64,000 bases of DNA from Chara braunii (Eukaryota; Streptophyta; Charophyceae; Charales; Characeae): contig BFEA01000165.1 in assembly GCA_003427395.1 (NCBI GenBank), positions 1,756,963-1,820,962 of the forward strand. The letters run 5' to 3'. Shown piece after piece: positions 1-10,985 of this stretch. The notes beneath the pieces are model-generated. The model was not told where the DNA came from. It saw nothing but the letters and a program-made list of their open reading frames with translations, and made no database searches. Position 1 is the first letter of the stretch; each line of letters opens with the position of its first letter. The position numbers and the translations under genes are program-made.

Positions 1-401
1 GTTTGTCTGAGGTCCGGGCATAATAATGTAATAATATATGCAGGTCTTATCATTGTAGTAATTCTCTCGATGTTTTTTTTCCCCGATGCATATCAGACCG
101 TTTGCACTTCATGTTTGTCGTCTCACCATCGTGTACCACCGAAAAGGGGCGAAAAAACTCTCATTGCACGAAATAAGTGCGAAATAGATACGAGGTTCTC
201 GTAGAATTTTGCAACCACTGTTCTTCCCTCCGTACACCCCCCAAACCCCTCCTGTTCACCTTATCACAACTTTTTCATGAATTCGGATTTTTTCATACCG
301 TTGTGCACGACTGCGGGATGTAACTGATGAATTTTCATATAATGTCTCCGAAATCGTAGAAATAAAACACTGTAAAATTCGTCAGATTAGTCCAACGGAT
401 T
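1..401 (+). repeat. Dispersed module M, copy 1
   Basis: About 300 bp of AT-rich sequence that recurs three more times near 4.8, 6.1 and 8.6 kb. It begins near 95 with a GTCTCACCATC motif and passes through 'TATAACTGCTGAATTTTCAT'-like sequence. It ends in TGTAAAATTCGTCAGATTAG (371-390) followed by TCCAACGGATT. The next bases start the 187-bp satellite. No reading frame is conserved between copies, so I treat it as non-coding. It may be the end of a mobile element that carries variable tandem arrays, but I see no terminal inverted repeat. Confidence 0.6.
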
Positions 402-2540
402 GAGTACTGTTTTTTTCACATGTATCCCGTTGTTTTGAAGTCTGTTGTTAGTACCCAACATCCGCACGAGTACGTCGAATACAGATTTGTTTGCAACTAA
501 CTCGTTACAATATTCAAAATAACTCACAGGTGTGAAATTACAAAGTGTTGTACACATATATCCCATTGTAAACATGTGATTATTGTCAAATTGACTTTTT
601 ATATTCGAGCATATGGATTACAAAATAACACACGTTGTTTTGAAGTCCATTGTGAGTACCGAACATCCGTAGGAGTATGCCGAGTACAGATTTGGTTGTC
701 ACTGACTCGTTATAAAGTTCAGAACAACTCACAATTGTGATTTTATAAAGTATTTTTTCACATGTATGCCAACGTAAAGATGTGATTATTGTCACCTGAC
801 TCTTTATACTGGACCATATGGATTACAAACTAACACTTATTATTTTGAAGTTCATTGTTAGTAAAGGAATACATATTGGTTTGTCATCGACTCGTGATAA
901 TGTCCAGAATAACTCACAACTGTGATATTATCCCCAACGAAAACATGCAATTATTGTCAAAATGACTCTTTACACAGGAGCATAAGGATTATAAACTAAC
1001 ACGCGTTGTTTTGAAGTCCATTGCTAGTAGCCGAATACAGATTTGTTCGCCACCAATTCGTGACAATGTTCAGAATAACTCACAACTGAGACATTATTAT
1101 TCAGTGTTTTTTTACATGTACCCCCAACAAAAACATGTGATTATTGTCAAAATGACTCTTTATTGTGAAGCATAAGGATTACAAACTAACACGCGTTGTG
1201 TTGAAGTCCATTGTTAGTAGCCGAATACAGATTGGTTTGCCACCGACTCGTGACAATGTACAGAATAACTCACAACTATGATATTATTCAGTGTGTTTCC
1301 ACATGTATCATGAACGTAAACATGTGATTATTGTCAAAATGATTCTTACACTGGAGCATATGGATTACAAACTAACACGTATTGTTTTCAAGTCCATTGT
1401 TAGTAGCCGAATACAGATTGGTTTGTCACCGACTCGCGACAATGTCAAGAATAACTCACAATTGTGATATTATTCAGTGTTTTTTCACATGTATCCTTAA
1501 CGTCAGTGTAGCACACCGAACATGTTCGGAGCTTTTCCGAACGTCCGAACATGTTCGGGTGTTCGGCCGAACGCCTCCCGAACGTGTTCGGCCGAACATA
1601 TTCAAAAAATAAAATAAAATAATAATAATATTTTTTTTGGTTTTTTATTTTTAACTTGAGTTTGGTTCCGAATTTAACAATATCTCCAAGGCAAAAATTG
1701 CTTTTATTATTATTTTACATCAATTACATTGTTTTCATATTTTTTGGAGAACTTTTTTTTTTTTTTTTTTTTTTTTTACGTTCGCGTTCGGAAAGTTTCG
1801 GCGCTCGTTCACGTTCAGTCCTGAACGTTCGGGTTCGGTCACCGAACCTGAACACCATTCTACACAGCTTAACGTAAACATTTGATTATTGTCAAAATGA
1901 TTCTTCCTAGAGCGTAAAGATTACAAAATAACGTATGTTGTTTTGAAGTCCATTGTTAGCAGCCAATATTCGCAGGAATACGCCGAATACAAATTTGTTC
2001 GCCAATGATTCGTGACAATGTTCAGAATAACTCACAACAGAGATATTATTATTTAGTGTTTTTCACATGTATCCCCAACGAAAATATATGATTATTGTCA
2101 AAATGACTCTTTATAGTGGAGCATAAGGATTATAAACTAACACCCGTTGTTTTGAAGTTCATTGTTAGTAGCCGAATACAGATTGGTTTACCACCGACTC
2201 GTGACAATGTGCAGAATAACTCACAACTGTGATATTATTTAGTGTTTTTTCACATGTATCCCCAATGTAGGCATGTGATTATTGTCAAAATGATTCTTAC
2301 ACTGGAGCATATGGATCACAAACTAACACGCGTTGTTTTCAAGTCCATTGCTAGTAGCCGAATACAAATTGGTTTGCCACCGACTCATGACAATGTGTAG
2401 AATAACTCACAACTGTGATATTATTTAGTGTTTTTCCACATGTATCCCCAACGTAAACATGTGATTATTGTCAAAATGATTCTTACACTGGAGCATATGG
2501 ATCACAAACTAACACACGTTGTTTTGAAGTCCATCACAAT
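402..2540 (+). repeat. Tandem satellite, about 187-bp unit
   Basis: Recurrent blocks read ATTATTGTCAAAATGA, then GGAGCATAAGGATTACAAAC, then TTTTGAAGTCCATTG, then CACCGACTCGTGACAATG, then ACATGTATCCCCAACG. The ATTATTGTC block recurs at 1140, 1327, 2088, 2278 and 2465, a spacing of about 187-190 bp where uninterrupted. Units are diverged and some are internally deleted. Short open frames here shift between units and are not genes. The array is interrupted at 1504-1867 by a transposon. A diverged relative of the same satellite lies at 10.6-13.6 kb. Confidence 0.8.
1504..1867. mobile_element. Non-autonomous hAT-like element (364 bp)
   Basis: The element is flanked by a perfect 8-bp direct repeat, CTTAACGT, at 1496-1503 and 1868-1875. 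Removing the insert restores a normal satellite unit (ATCCTTAACGTAAACAT). The left end reads CAGTGTAGCACACCG and the reverse complement of the right end reads CTGTGTAGAATGGTG, so the outer 8 bases match at 7 of 8. An 8-bp target duplication with CAGNG-type ends is the hAT hallmark. The interior has no transposase and consists of GTTCGG/CCGAAC palindromes at both sides of an AT-rich core with a long T run near 1750-1777. Confidence 0.8.
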
Positions 2541-3120
2541 AGGTAAGGTCCGTGAATGCTGTTCACCTTATCATAATAATACATTGCTTGGCCCGCGAAT
2601 GCAGTAGGTAAAACCCGTGAATGATGTTATGATAACCGGATGTAGTTCTTCGACCCCGAGGCTCTCGTGAGTCATGGTCGTCGTTGTGATATTGCTTGGC
2701 CGAGGTTTCTTCATAATAATGAAATGTTAAGCAGTTTGATTAGCGTTATAATGTGTCTAGCTTCAAGATAACTGTTCTCTTCGATAAGGACAAGTTAGTA
2801 GAATTAGAGCAAAAAAAATGCACACATTTGTAGCAACATAAGTACATCAAATGAATGAATGTTGAGGATAATATTACATTCTCAACGCCTGATGGAAAGT
2901 GGTCATGCGACACCCTTTTCGGTTCTCAGTGTATGCTGTAGCGGATAATGAATACGGTACATAAACAGCGTCATATTCAACATGATGTAGAAAAGGCTGG
3001 AGGCGACACCCCCAAGAAGGAAAGAGATGGGGCCCTCAAGCACGATACGAGATCTTAAAAAAGAAAGCCGCTATAGATTCGTTGAAATCTAGCAAACCAT
3101 CGAATGTAAGGCGACGTCAC
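2541..3120. other. Intergenic sequence between two arrays
   Basis: No gene is supported. 2541-2640 holds two loose copies of an 'AGGTAA..CCGTGAATG' motif. 2805-2930 is repeated in inverted orientation at about 8960-9110; shared blocks include GTACATCAAATGAATGAATG and GGAAAGTGGTCATGC. Confidence 0.5.
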
Positions 3121-3129
3121 GAAAAAATG

Positions 3130-4770
3130 TAGTGATCATAGCTCGTGCTTGGCCTAGGGCCGTGCTGGAGTGGGCCGAGCTGGCCCTCGCCGTACTTGCA
3201 TCGGGCCGAGTTGGTCCTGGCCGTGCTTGCAGTGGTGGGCTTTGTTGACCCTGGTCGCGCTTACATTGGGCCGAGTTGGCCTTAGCCGTGCTTGCAGCGC
3301 CGTGCACTGGGTCGAGTTGGCGCTGGCCGTGCTTGCACAGGGCCAAGTTGGCCTTGGCCGTGCTTGCACTTGGCCGCGTTGGCCCTGGTTGTGCTTGCAC
3401 TGGGCCGACCAATGTGGTGTCCATCCGAAAATGCTCACGACACTTTTTTTTTCCACATATCCACACATATTGGGTTTCCGAACAACTCCACAACGTCTGC
3501 GCACCATCACACGTGTTTCATATGTGGGATTTGAGTAGGTTCGGCATTGCACCCAACCTGGAAGTCGTGGTACCACCAACCCGACTGGAGTGGGACGAAA
3601 CTTTGAAAGCGTTGGCCCGTGTGCCTCAGGGTCGCGCTGGCAATGGGCCAAGTCGGCCCTCGGCCATGCTGGCCACCCGGTCGACTTGACCTTAGGCCAT
3701 GGTGGTAGTGGGGATAGTTGGCTCCGAGCGTTGGTGGCAGTGGGCCAGCTCTGGCCGTGCTTGCACTCGCCCGAGGTGACCCTAGCTGTGGTTGCCATAC
3801 GCCGAGTTGGCCCTGGCAATGCTTGCACTGGGTGCCCATCCGAAAATTCTCACGACGTTTTTTTTTTCACACACTCACACATATCCGGTTTCTGAACAAC
3901 TCCACGTCTCCCGAGTTTGAGGTTATACATATATGGGATTTGAGTAGGTTCGACATTGCACCCAACCAAGAAGTCGTGGTACCACCAACCCGACTGGAGT
4001 GGGCCGAAACTTTGAATGGGTTGTCCTGCGCTGCCTCAGGGCCGTGCTGGCAATGTGCCAAGTCCGCCCTCGGTCGTGATGACCACCCGGCTGAGTTGTT
4101 GTAAAAGGTCGTGCCGGCAGGCCGTGTTGTTAAAGGCCGTGCCGGCACCAGGCCAGCTTGGCCTGGGCCGTGCTGGCAATCGGTCGATGCAGCGCGCATG
4201 CCATAATTTTCCTGACGCGTTTTTTTCTACATATCCACACATATCGGGTTTACGAACAACTCCACAACGTCTGCTTATCATTAGATGTGTTTGGTTCTGT
4301 ACATTGAATAGGCTTGTCATTGCACCCGCTCTGGAAGTCAAAGTCCCCGCAAAGGGCAAGAGGTGCCACAATGATGAATGCGCTGACCCACTATTGTCTC
4401 AGGGCCCTGTAGGCACCAGGTCGAGTTCGCCCCGGGCCGAGCTGACAATCGGCCGAGTTGTCCACCCCGCTGTTCCGACCAATGTGATGCGCATCCCTAA
4501 ATTATTCCGATGTTTTTTTTTTTGCCCCGACGCATCCCAATCCACACATATCGGTTTTCGGAACAACTCCACAACGTTTGTTCATCATTAGATCTGTTTG
4601 GTTGTGTACATTGAATAGGCTTGTCATTGCACCCGCCCTGGAAGTCACGGTCCCAGCAAAGGGCAAGAAGTGTTAGAATGATGAATGCGTTAACCCAGTA
4701 TTGTCACATGGCCCTGCAGGCACCGGACCGAGTTCGCTCTGGGCCGTGTTGACACTCGGTCGATTGTCAG
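3130..4770 (+). repeat. GC-rich composite tandem array (units of about 300-410 bp)
   Basis: Each unit has two parts. One is a GC-rich minisatellite of the form GGCCGTGCTTGCACTGGGCC with GAGTTGGCC. The other is a fixed AT-richer part with TCCACACATATCGGGTTTCC, GAACAACTCCACAACGTCTG and TTGCACCCAACCTGGAAGTC. The 'CACCC..CTGGAAGTC' mark recurs at about 3549, 3958, 4328 and 4629. Open frames of 80-220 codons on both strands here come from stop-poor GC-rich repeats. They have no domain signature and overlap in several frames, so I do not call genes. Confidence 0.75.
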
Positions 4771-5030
4771 CACTGGAAAGGAGCGCAAAAAGGGGCGCAA
4801 AAAAATGCTCCTTGCACGACTTGCGGTATTGCATATCCCATAATGTCAAACAAGTACGAAATGGATACGCGTTTTTCGTAAACATTCACAACGACTGTTC
4901 GGCCCTTCGTACTTCCCCGGACCCACTCCTGTTCACGGCCAGGGGCTATAATTGCTGAATTTTCAACAGATGCCTCCCGCATCCTGAAAATAGAATATTG
5001 TAAAATTCGTCAGATTAGTCCAACGAATTA
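4757..5030 (+). repeat. Dispersed module M, copy 2
   Basis: Same module as at 95-401. It shares GGGGCTATAATTGCTGAATT (also in copy 4) and ends with TGTAAAATTCGTCAGATTAG at 4999-5018 plus TCCAACGAATTA. The 110-120-bp array starts directly after it. Confidence 0.6.
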
Positions 5031-6050
5031 ATATATAAAATAATACTACAGAGAATACTGACACTGATCGTTTGATGTGTATGTACATATATGCAATATA
5101 AAAGTGACAGAGGTATGGTATGAACTGATATTCTTTGTCGGATAGTTTGTAACTAATATGTAAGGAAACAAAGAATAGAAAACCGATTGATGTGTATGAT
5201 TATGCAATATAAACGGGGTAGAGGTATGGTATGAACCTGTCGTAGCGTTCGTGACTAATATCGAACACCGAAAAAAAAAATTGTTTGTTGCGTATGTATA
5301 TGTAATATAAAAGTGGCAGAGGTATGGTACGCACCAGTTATTTATGTCGGATAGTCGTGACTAATATGTAAAATATTACTTTAGTGAATACTGATAATGA
5401 TTCTTTGACGAATGCGAATGATTTGTATATGTATGCATCGTAGAATGGATGACAATAGATGTTTAATGCGTTTGTATGTGCAATATAAAAGTGGCAGGGG
5501 TATAATATGGTATAAACCGATATTCTTTATCGGATAATTTATGACTAATATGTAAACGAATACCGGATAAAAATCGATTGATGCGTATGTATATGCAATA
5601 TAAACATGGCAGAGATATGGTATGAATTTATATTCTCAGTCGTATAGTTTGTGACTAATATGTAAACGGACATCGGATAGAAAAATGATTGATGCGTATG
5701 ATTATGCAATATAAAAAGTAATAGAGGTATGATATGTAGTTGTGACTGATATGTAGAGTAACACTAAAAATAATACTTATAATGTTTGTTTTTGACGAAT
5801 GTGGTTGATGCGTATGTATATGCAATATAAAAGTGGCAGAGGTATGATATTCACCGATTATGTATGCCGGATAGTAATGACTATTCATGTAAACTAACAC
5901 CACACAGAACAATGATAATGGTCGTTTGACAAATATGGTTGATGCGTATTTATCAATATAGAAAATAAAAGTGGCAGAGGTATGGTATGAGCGATGTTTT
6001 TTGTCGGATACACAGAGAATACTGACAATGATTGACCGGATTTTCATTTT
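5031..6050 (+). repeat. Tandem array, about 110-120-bp unit
   Basis: The phrase 'ATGCAATATAAA..TGGCAGAGGTATGGTATGA' recurs near 5094, 5205, 5306, 5480, 5597, 5707, 5822 and 5950, alternating with 'GTCGGATAGTTTGTGACTAA' and 'GATTGATGCGTATG'. Units are diverged. Open frames here are repeat shadows. Confidence 0.75.
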
Positions 6051-6073
6051 CATCCGTTTCTTTGTCCCTTTCG

Positions 6074-6416
6074 CAACTTCAGGAGTCCCAGGTGAAACTT
6101 TGTCGTCTCACCATCATGTGCCTCTGAAAATGGCCGCATAAAAATGCTTCTGTGGAGTCAAGCATTATTGCATCTTTCTGCTGTCAAATGATTGCAAACT
6201 AAATACACTTTTCTCGTTAAAATTTACAACCACTCATCTTGAATACGTGCGTCCCCTGACCCTCTCCTCTTCACCGTATCACAACTTTTTCATAAATCAT
6301 TATTTTTTCGTCTCGTCTGCACGCCCAGGGTCTATAACTGCTGAATTTTCATGTGATATCCTTCCATTCCCCAAAATAAAATACTGTAAAATTCATCACA
6401 TTAGTCCAACGGATTA
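6074..6416 (+). repeat. Dispersed module M, copy 3
   Basis: It opens with TTTGTCGTCTCACCATCATG, as copy 1 does (GTCTCACCATC). It ends with TGTAAAATTCATCACATTAG (6384-6403) and TCCAACGGATTA. It sits directly upstream of another, unrelated tandem array. Confidence 0.6.
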
Positions 6417-8420
6417 AGAGATTCCTTAATCCGTACGTCTGTACTCAGCTACGAAAAAAATTATATCGCACTCATTTACTCAAAATTTGCAAATTTCACA
6501 TATCCCCATACTAATTCTGGAAGTGACGGCATTGCAAGATGGGGGCGACTTTCGAATTCTGGGACGGTGTAAATGTTCACAGTTTAGCGGCGCTTGTTTC
6601 ACATTTATTGTCAGTTAATGATAGTGAAAAATGTCTTCAATCTTAGGGGAAATGACATATGAAAATGACTGAATTTCGCGTGGATGATAACTGCAATTGT
6701 TCGCTAGGGTGCTCACTACGAGCATCACAGAATATGTTGTCTAATTTGGTCGGTCTCATAAAAGAATACCACAAACTTTTACAGTGTTGTAATCTTTGTT
6801 CCACATTTATTATCAGTTAATGAAAGTGGAAATATATTTCCACGTCATAAAGGCAAATCCAAAAAATCACTCATCCTCGCCCGGATGCTCGTTGTTAATA
6901 TTCGCTTGGACGTTCACCAAGTCCACCGCATAATGGGTGGTCCAATTGTTCGGTCCCCTTCCAGAATGCTGCAAACATTTACAATATTGCACTGTATGTA
7001 TCATATTTTTTGGCAATAAATGGAAGTAAAACTATTTCATTCTTTGACGCAAACTAGGACCGCCACACAATGGGTGGTCAAATTGTTTGGGCTCATTTGA
7101 GAATATTGCGAATGATTACAGTATAACAATTTTTATTTTACACTACATTGACAATTAGTGAAAGTAAATATATATTTCATTCTTAGCAAAAAAAATCCTA
7201 CAACTCATCCTCGCGTGGATGCTATCTCGGAACGTTCACTTCGTCGCTCACCACACGAAAGGGTGGTCCAGTTCATCAATATCGTTCTGGAATGCCGCTA
7301 ACTTTTATAGTACAGCAGTTTCTGTTTCACATTTCATTCTCAATTTATTCACAATATGCAAATGTTTGCACCAATGTCACGTCATGACCACCAGACAATG
7401 GGTGCTCCAATTGTCTCATTCTGGAATGCTGCAAACGGTTACAATATTGCATTGTTTGTATCACATTTTTTGTCATCTCATAAAAGTGAAAGTATACTTA
7501 ATTCTTAGGAAAAAAAATCCTAAAAATGGGTCATGGACCGCCAAAATAACTTATTTGCGGTCTGAAATGCATACAATTATAATACTGCTTCCGTAACTGA
7601 CATGGAGTGCATTCTTGTAAGTTCAAACACATGCATTCTAATATATATGTGTGAGGAAGCCACCCAAAATACTCGTATGCTCCTTCTGGTCGCCACCTCC
7701 CCTAAAAATCCTCCGCGACGTCACCTGAATGCCAATATGAAGGTGTTGGATGCATTGTGGATTAAAAGCATCTTACAATCGACACTATTATCGGGAATCA
7801 TCGAGGCAACAAGCGGTGCACGTCCCCGGAACAACTGCGAGGATGGTATGTTTCGAGCCTATCCTATTTAACACAATCACGCACGGCTTACCATCCAGGC
7901 TAATCTGATAGTATGTGTCTGTGAATGATTGTTGTGCGCCGCCCATCGGCCAAACATGAACGTGTACGCCACGTCGTCAGCTACGTGAGGCGCGACCATA
8001 GCGTGACGAACAGGATGGTGCTTATTGAACCACCAGGACGTGGCAATACATACATCGGCGAAAACGGGCATGACGCTTACGTTGGGCGACTTTCGGCCAA
8101 TAGGGCTACCGTTCACAATATTTACTGTCTGGTAGTCAAAGTGTGTATATTTCCTTCTTACAAAAAAAAAACAAATCTAAGACTCATCCTTGTATAGATG
8201 CTCACTAAGACAACCACTCCGTGTGCGCACTACGACCACTACACAATCGCGGGTTATATTGGTCGGTCCGATTATGGAATGCTGCAAACATTTACAGTAT
8301 TGCAGTTTTTGTTTCACATTTTTGTCAGTTGACGAAAGTGCCAATATGTTTTATGTTTCCTTCTTAGAAACGAATCCTGAAAATGACTAATCCATTTCGC
8401 ACCGATGGTCACTGCAATTC
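6417..8420 (+). repeat. Tandem array, about 200-bp unit, with a non-repeat block
   Basis: Recurring blocks are 'TTTCACATTTATTGTCAGTT', 'CTCATCCTCGCGTGGATGCT', 'CACACAATGGGTGGTCCAAT' and 'TGGAATGCTGCAAACATTTA', seen near 6590, 6797, 6990, 7130, 7320, 7460 and 8305. Between about 7600 and 8120 the repeat stops and a roughly 500-bp sequence of higher GC takes its place. I recognise no gene in that block. Frames there (about 90 and 80 codons on opposite strands) lack any motif. Confidence 0.65.
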
Positions 8421-8559
8421 ATTCCACAAGTCAATTACAATTACTACGTTAGTCTGATTCATCATTGCACTCGGTCGTCCTCGCCCTGACCCCCAATGTA
8501 ATGCCACCTCTTGTGATTAATCTGACGACCCTGAACACAATCTTTGTTCCCTGATTCGG

Positions 8560-8893
8560 GCCAGGGCACATGTAGGCCTACTCATTTGAGATACATCGTC
8601 CAAAAAGGAACGGGAAAAAAACACTGATTCGTCCATTGCCGACATTAGACCTCTGTGCTGTCAAATAACATCAAAATAATGATGGTTGACTTGTACATTT
8701 CCGCAAACACGAGTCATCTCGTGTCGCACTCCATTACCATCCTATCTTCAACTCGTCACAACTCGTTCACAAATTCCTATTTTTTCGTCCCGTCTGCACA
8801 TCCGGGGGCTATAATTGCTGAATTTTCATGTGATGCCTTCAAAATCTCAAAATCAAGATACTGTAAAATTCGTCAGATTAGTCCAACGGATTA
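8560..8893 (+). repeat. Dispersed module M, copy 4
   Basis: It contains GGGGGCTATAATTGCTGAAT and TTTTCATGTGATGCCTTCAA, then TGTAAAATTCGTCAGATTAG (8862-8881) and TCCAACGGATTA. Unlike the other three copies it is followed by an inverted copy of the 2.8-4.7 kb sequence. Confidence 0.6.
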
Positions 8894-8954
8894 TTATGTT
8901 GAGTCTGACGTAGTTTACGTACTATATTCATGATCTGCTACACTATATACCCAA

Positions 8955-9750
8955 AACCGAAAAAAATTCGGGATGACCACTTTCCATTTACCGTTAAAAA
9001 TTTAAAATTATCCTCAACATCTATTCATTTGATGTACTTTATGTTACTGCAAATGTGTGCATTTGTTTTTCTCAAATTTTACTAACTTTCATCTACCGTT
9101 GCGAATCTAAGATTATCATCAACACCGCCCAGCACCGGCACGTGTCAGGGCCAGCACGACCGAGGTTAAGTACGGGCCCTGAAGCAGAACGGACCAGACC
9201 CACTACGTCTCGTTTTTTGTTGTGGGTTCTTGGGGCCACGTTTACTCAGTCGGAGATTGTGCCTTATCAATCCACACCAAGAAACACGTAAATAAAGATG
9301 AGACAGGTCAGGGTAAAGAAGGCGGACGTTGTGGAGGAGTTTGGAAATATCTTTTGTGTTCATGTGTGAAAAAACAGCGAAATATTAAGAATTTTTGTGA
9401 AATTCTACAAGAAAGCTTCCAGGGCCAACACGACGCAGCGCCACCTCGTCCCAGGTGCCATCACGACCCTGAAGTATTCCTAAGCCAGGTCCTCCACATC
9501 TCGTGCCTACTGCATCGGGTTGTTAGGGCCACGACTTCCTCGGCCTGGTGCAGTGATATGCCTATTTAATATACACAAACAAACACGTCTAATGATGAGA
9601 TAGGCTAGGGTACAAAAGGCAATCGTTGTGAAGTTGTTTAGAAAACCAATATGTGTGGATATGTGAAAAAAACGGGTGAACACGACCCGGGGCCAAGACG
9701 GCCCCGTGCCAACTCGGCACATTCCAAGCTCAGCACGGACCAGGGCCACT
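8955..9750 (-). repeat. Inverted, shortened copy of the 2.8-4.7 kb block
   Basis: 8960-9110 is the reverse complement of 2805-2930. 9116-9740 reads as reverse complement of the GC-rich composite units (GCCAGCACGACC..., ACGTTGTGGAGGAGTTTGGA, GATATGTGAAAAAA). Two units remain. Open frames here are shadows. Confidence 0.7.
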
Positions 9751-10434
9751 TTATATCTACTCACGGATCTTTTCAATGTAAAACAACAACATGTTTAAGG
9801 TTTTTTTGATGAACGACACATCTCTGGCAAGGACCCCGACTGCCACTAGGGGCCATTGCATCTTCATATTACTATTTATTAGGTGACACTGCTCCCTCGC
9901 CCCTGTGCCGTGCGAACCGAATTCGTATGCTCCGACCATTGGTCATTCAATTTATATCCGTATGCTCCATAAATAACCATTTATCGCATGCCGATGGTCA
10001 CAAAATAGGTAAAACGCAATATATCGCAGGTCACGCATGATCATTCAAAATCTGTAATACTATCCAAAAGCTAATCTGTGCATTACATACTCCATTGGCA
10101 TGCTCGAATGAACTCTCTGTGAAACATGTAGATATTACATTGATTATTCATTTCTTTGAAAGTTGTTGTGACTACTCACGAGTCAACGATAACGAGTTTG
10201 CATTCACCGCACTTCTAAGCATGTTGGGTCTTTGTCATTTTTCAGCATGCTCTTGATCAAGAAGAACTCGCAATAAGCCCAATGTCCAGAGTGCAAAATT
10301 CATCGCGCAGACTATTTCTTTTTATTACAACCTTTCGTTATTTAACTTCAAGTAACCTAACAGTCGCCAATATATTTGTTCCGTTCTCGTATACATGACG
10401 AAGTAACCAGTTTCCTTCATCATCTCTCAAAAAA
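9751..10434. other. No recognised feature
   Basis: AT-rich, apparently unique sequence. I found no long frame, RNA gene or tandem unit. Confidence 0.4.
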
Positions 10435-10616
10435 TATATATATATATAGATATATATATATGTTTTGCTTGTGATTAGTATGTTCTAGACAGGTTTTCGT
10501 ACCATCGACATATGATAACTGTTACAGATACTTCTATATATGTTTTGCTTGTGATTAGTACGTTCTAGACAGGTTTTCGTAGCATTGACATGTGATAACT
10601 GTTACAGATACTTCTG
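10435..10616 (+). repeat. AT microsatellite and two-copy tandem repeat (about 78 bp)
   Basis: A short AT run (10435-10461) precedes two near-identical copies, about 10459-10536 and 10537-10614. Both start with TATATGTTTTGCTTGTGATT and contain TTCTAGACAGGTTTTCGTA. Confidence 0.75.
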
Positions 10617-10639
10617 CATGGAGCGTGGGATTTATATAA

Positions 10640-10985
10640 CATATATCATTCTGACTATGATACATGCCAGGATCCGACTTATATGGAGTGTAAGGATTAT
10701 AGAATAACATACGGTGTTCTGAAGATTATGTGGAAGTAAATTGCATACATATTCCTTTATCGTTGACTCGTGATAGTTGTCACGATAGCTGATGACTTGT
10801 CATACTAGTAGTCTTTTTTAACCTTTTTCTCAGCATAAAAATGTGATAATTGTCAGTATAACTATTATTTTGAGTATAATGATTACATAATCAAGTACGT
10901 TATTTTGAAGATGACTGTTACCTCCCAACATACGTGGAACTGCGGGGAATACAATTTTTTTTATTCTTGACTCGTCATTATAGGC
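10640..10985 (+). repeat. 187-bp satellite relatives, forward orientation
   Basis: 'GGAGTGTAAGGATTATAGAA', 'TATTTTGAAGATGACTGTTA' and 'TTGACTCGTCATTATAGGC' match the order of blocks of the 402-2540 satellite on the same strand, but are diverged. Confidence 0.6.

Noticed and set aside
3089-4600. Open frames of 80-224 codons on both strands
   Set aside because: They sit on a GC-rich, stop-poor tandem repeat, overlap in many frames, and have no motif beyond the repeat.
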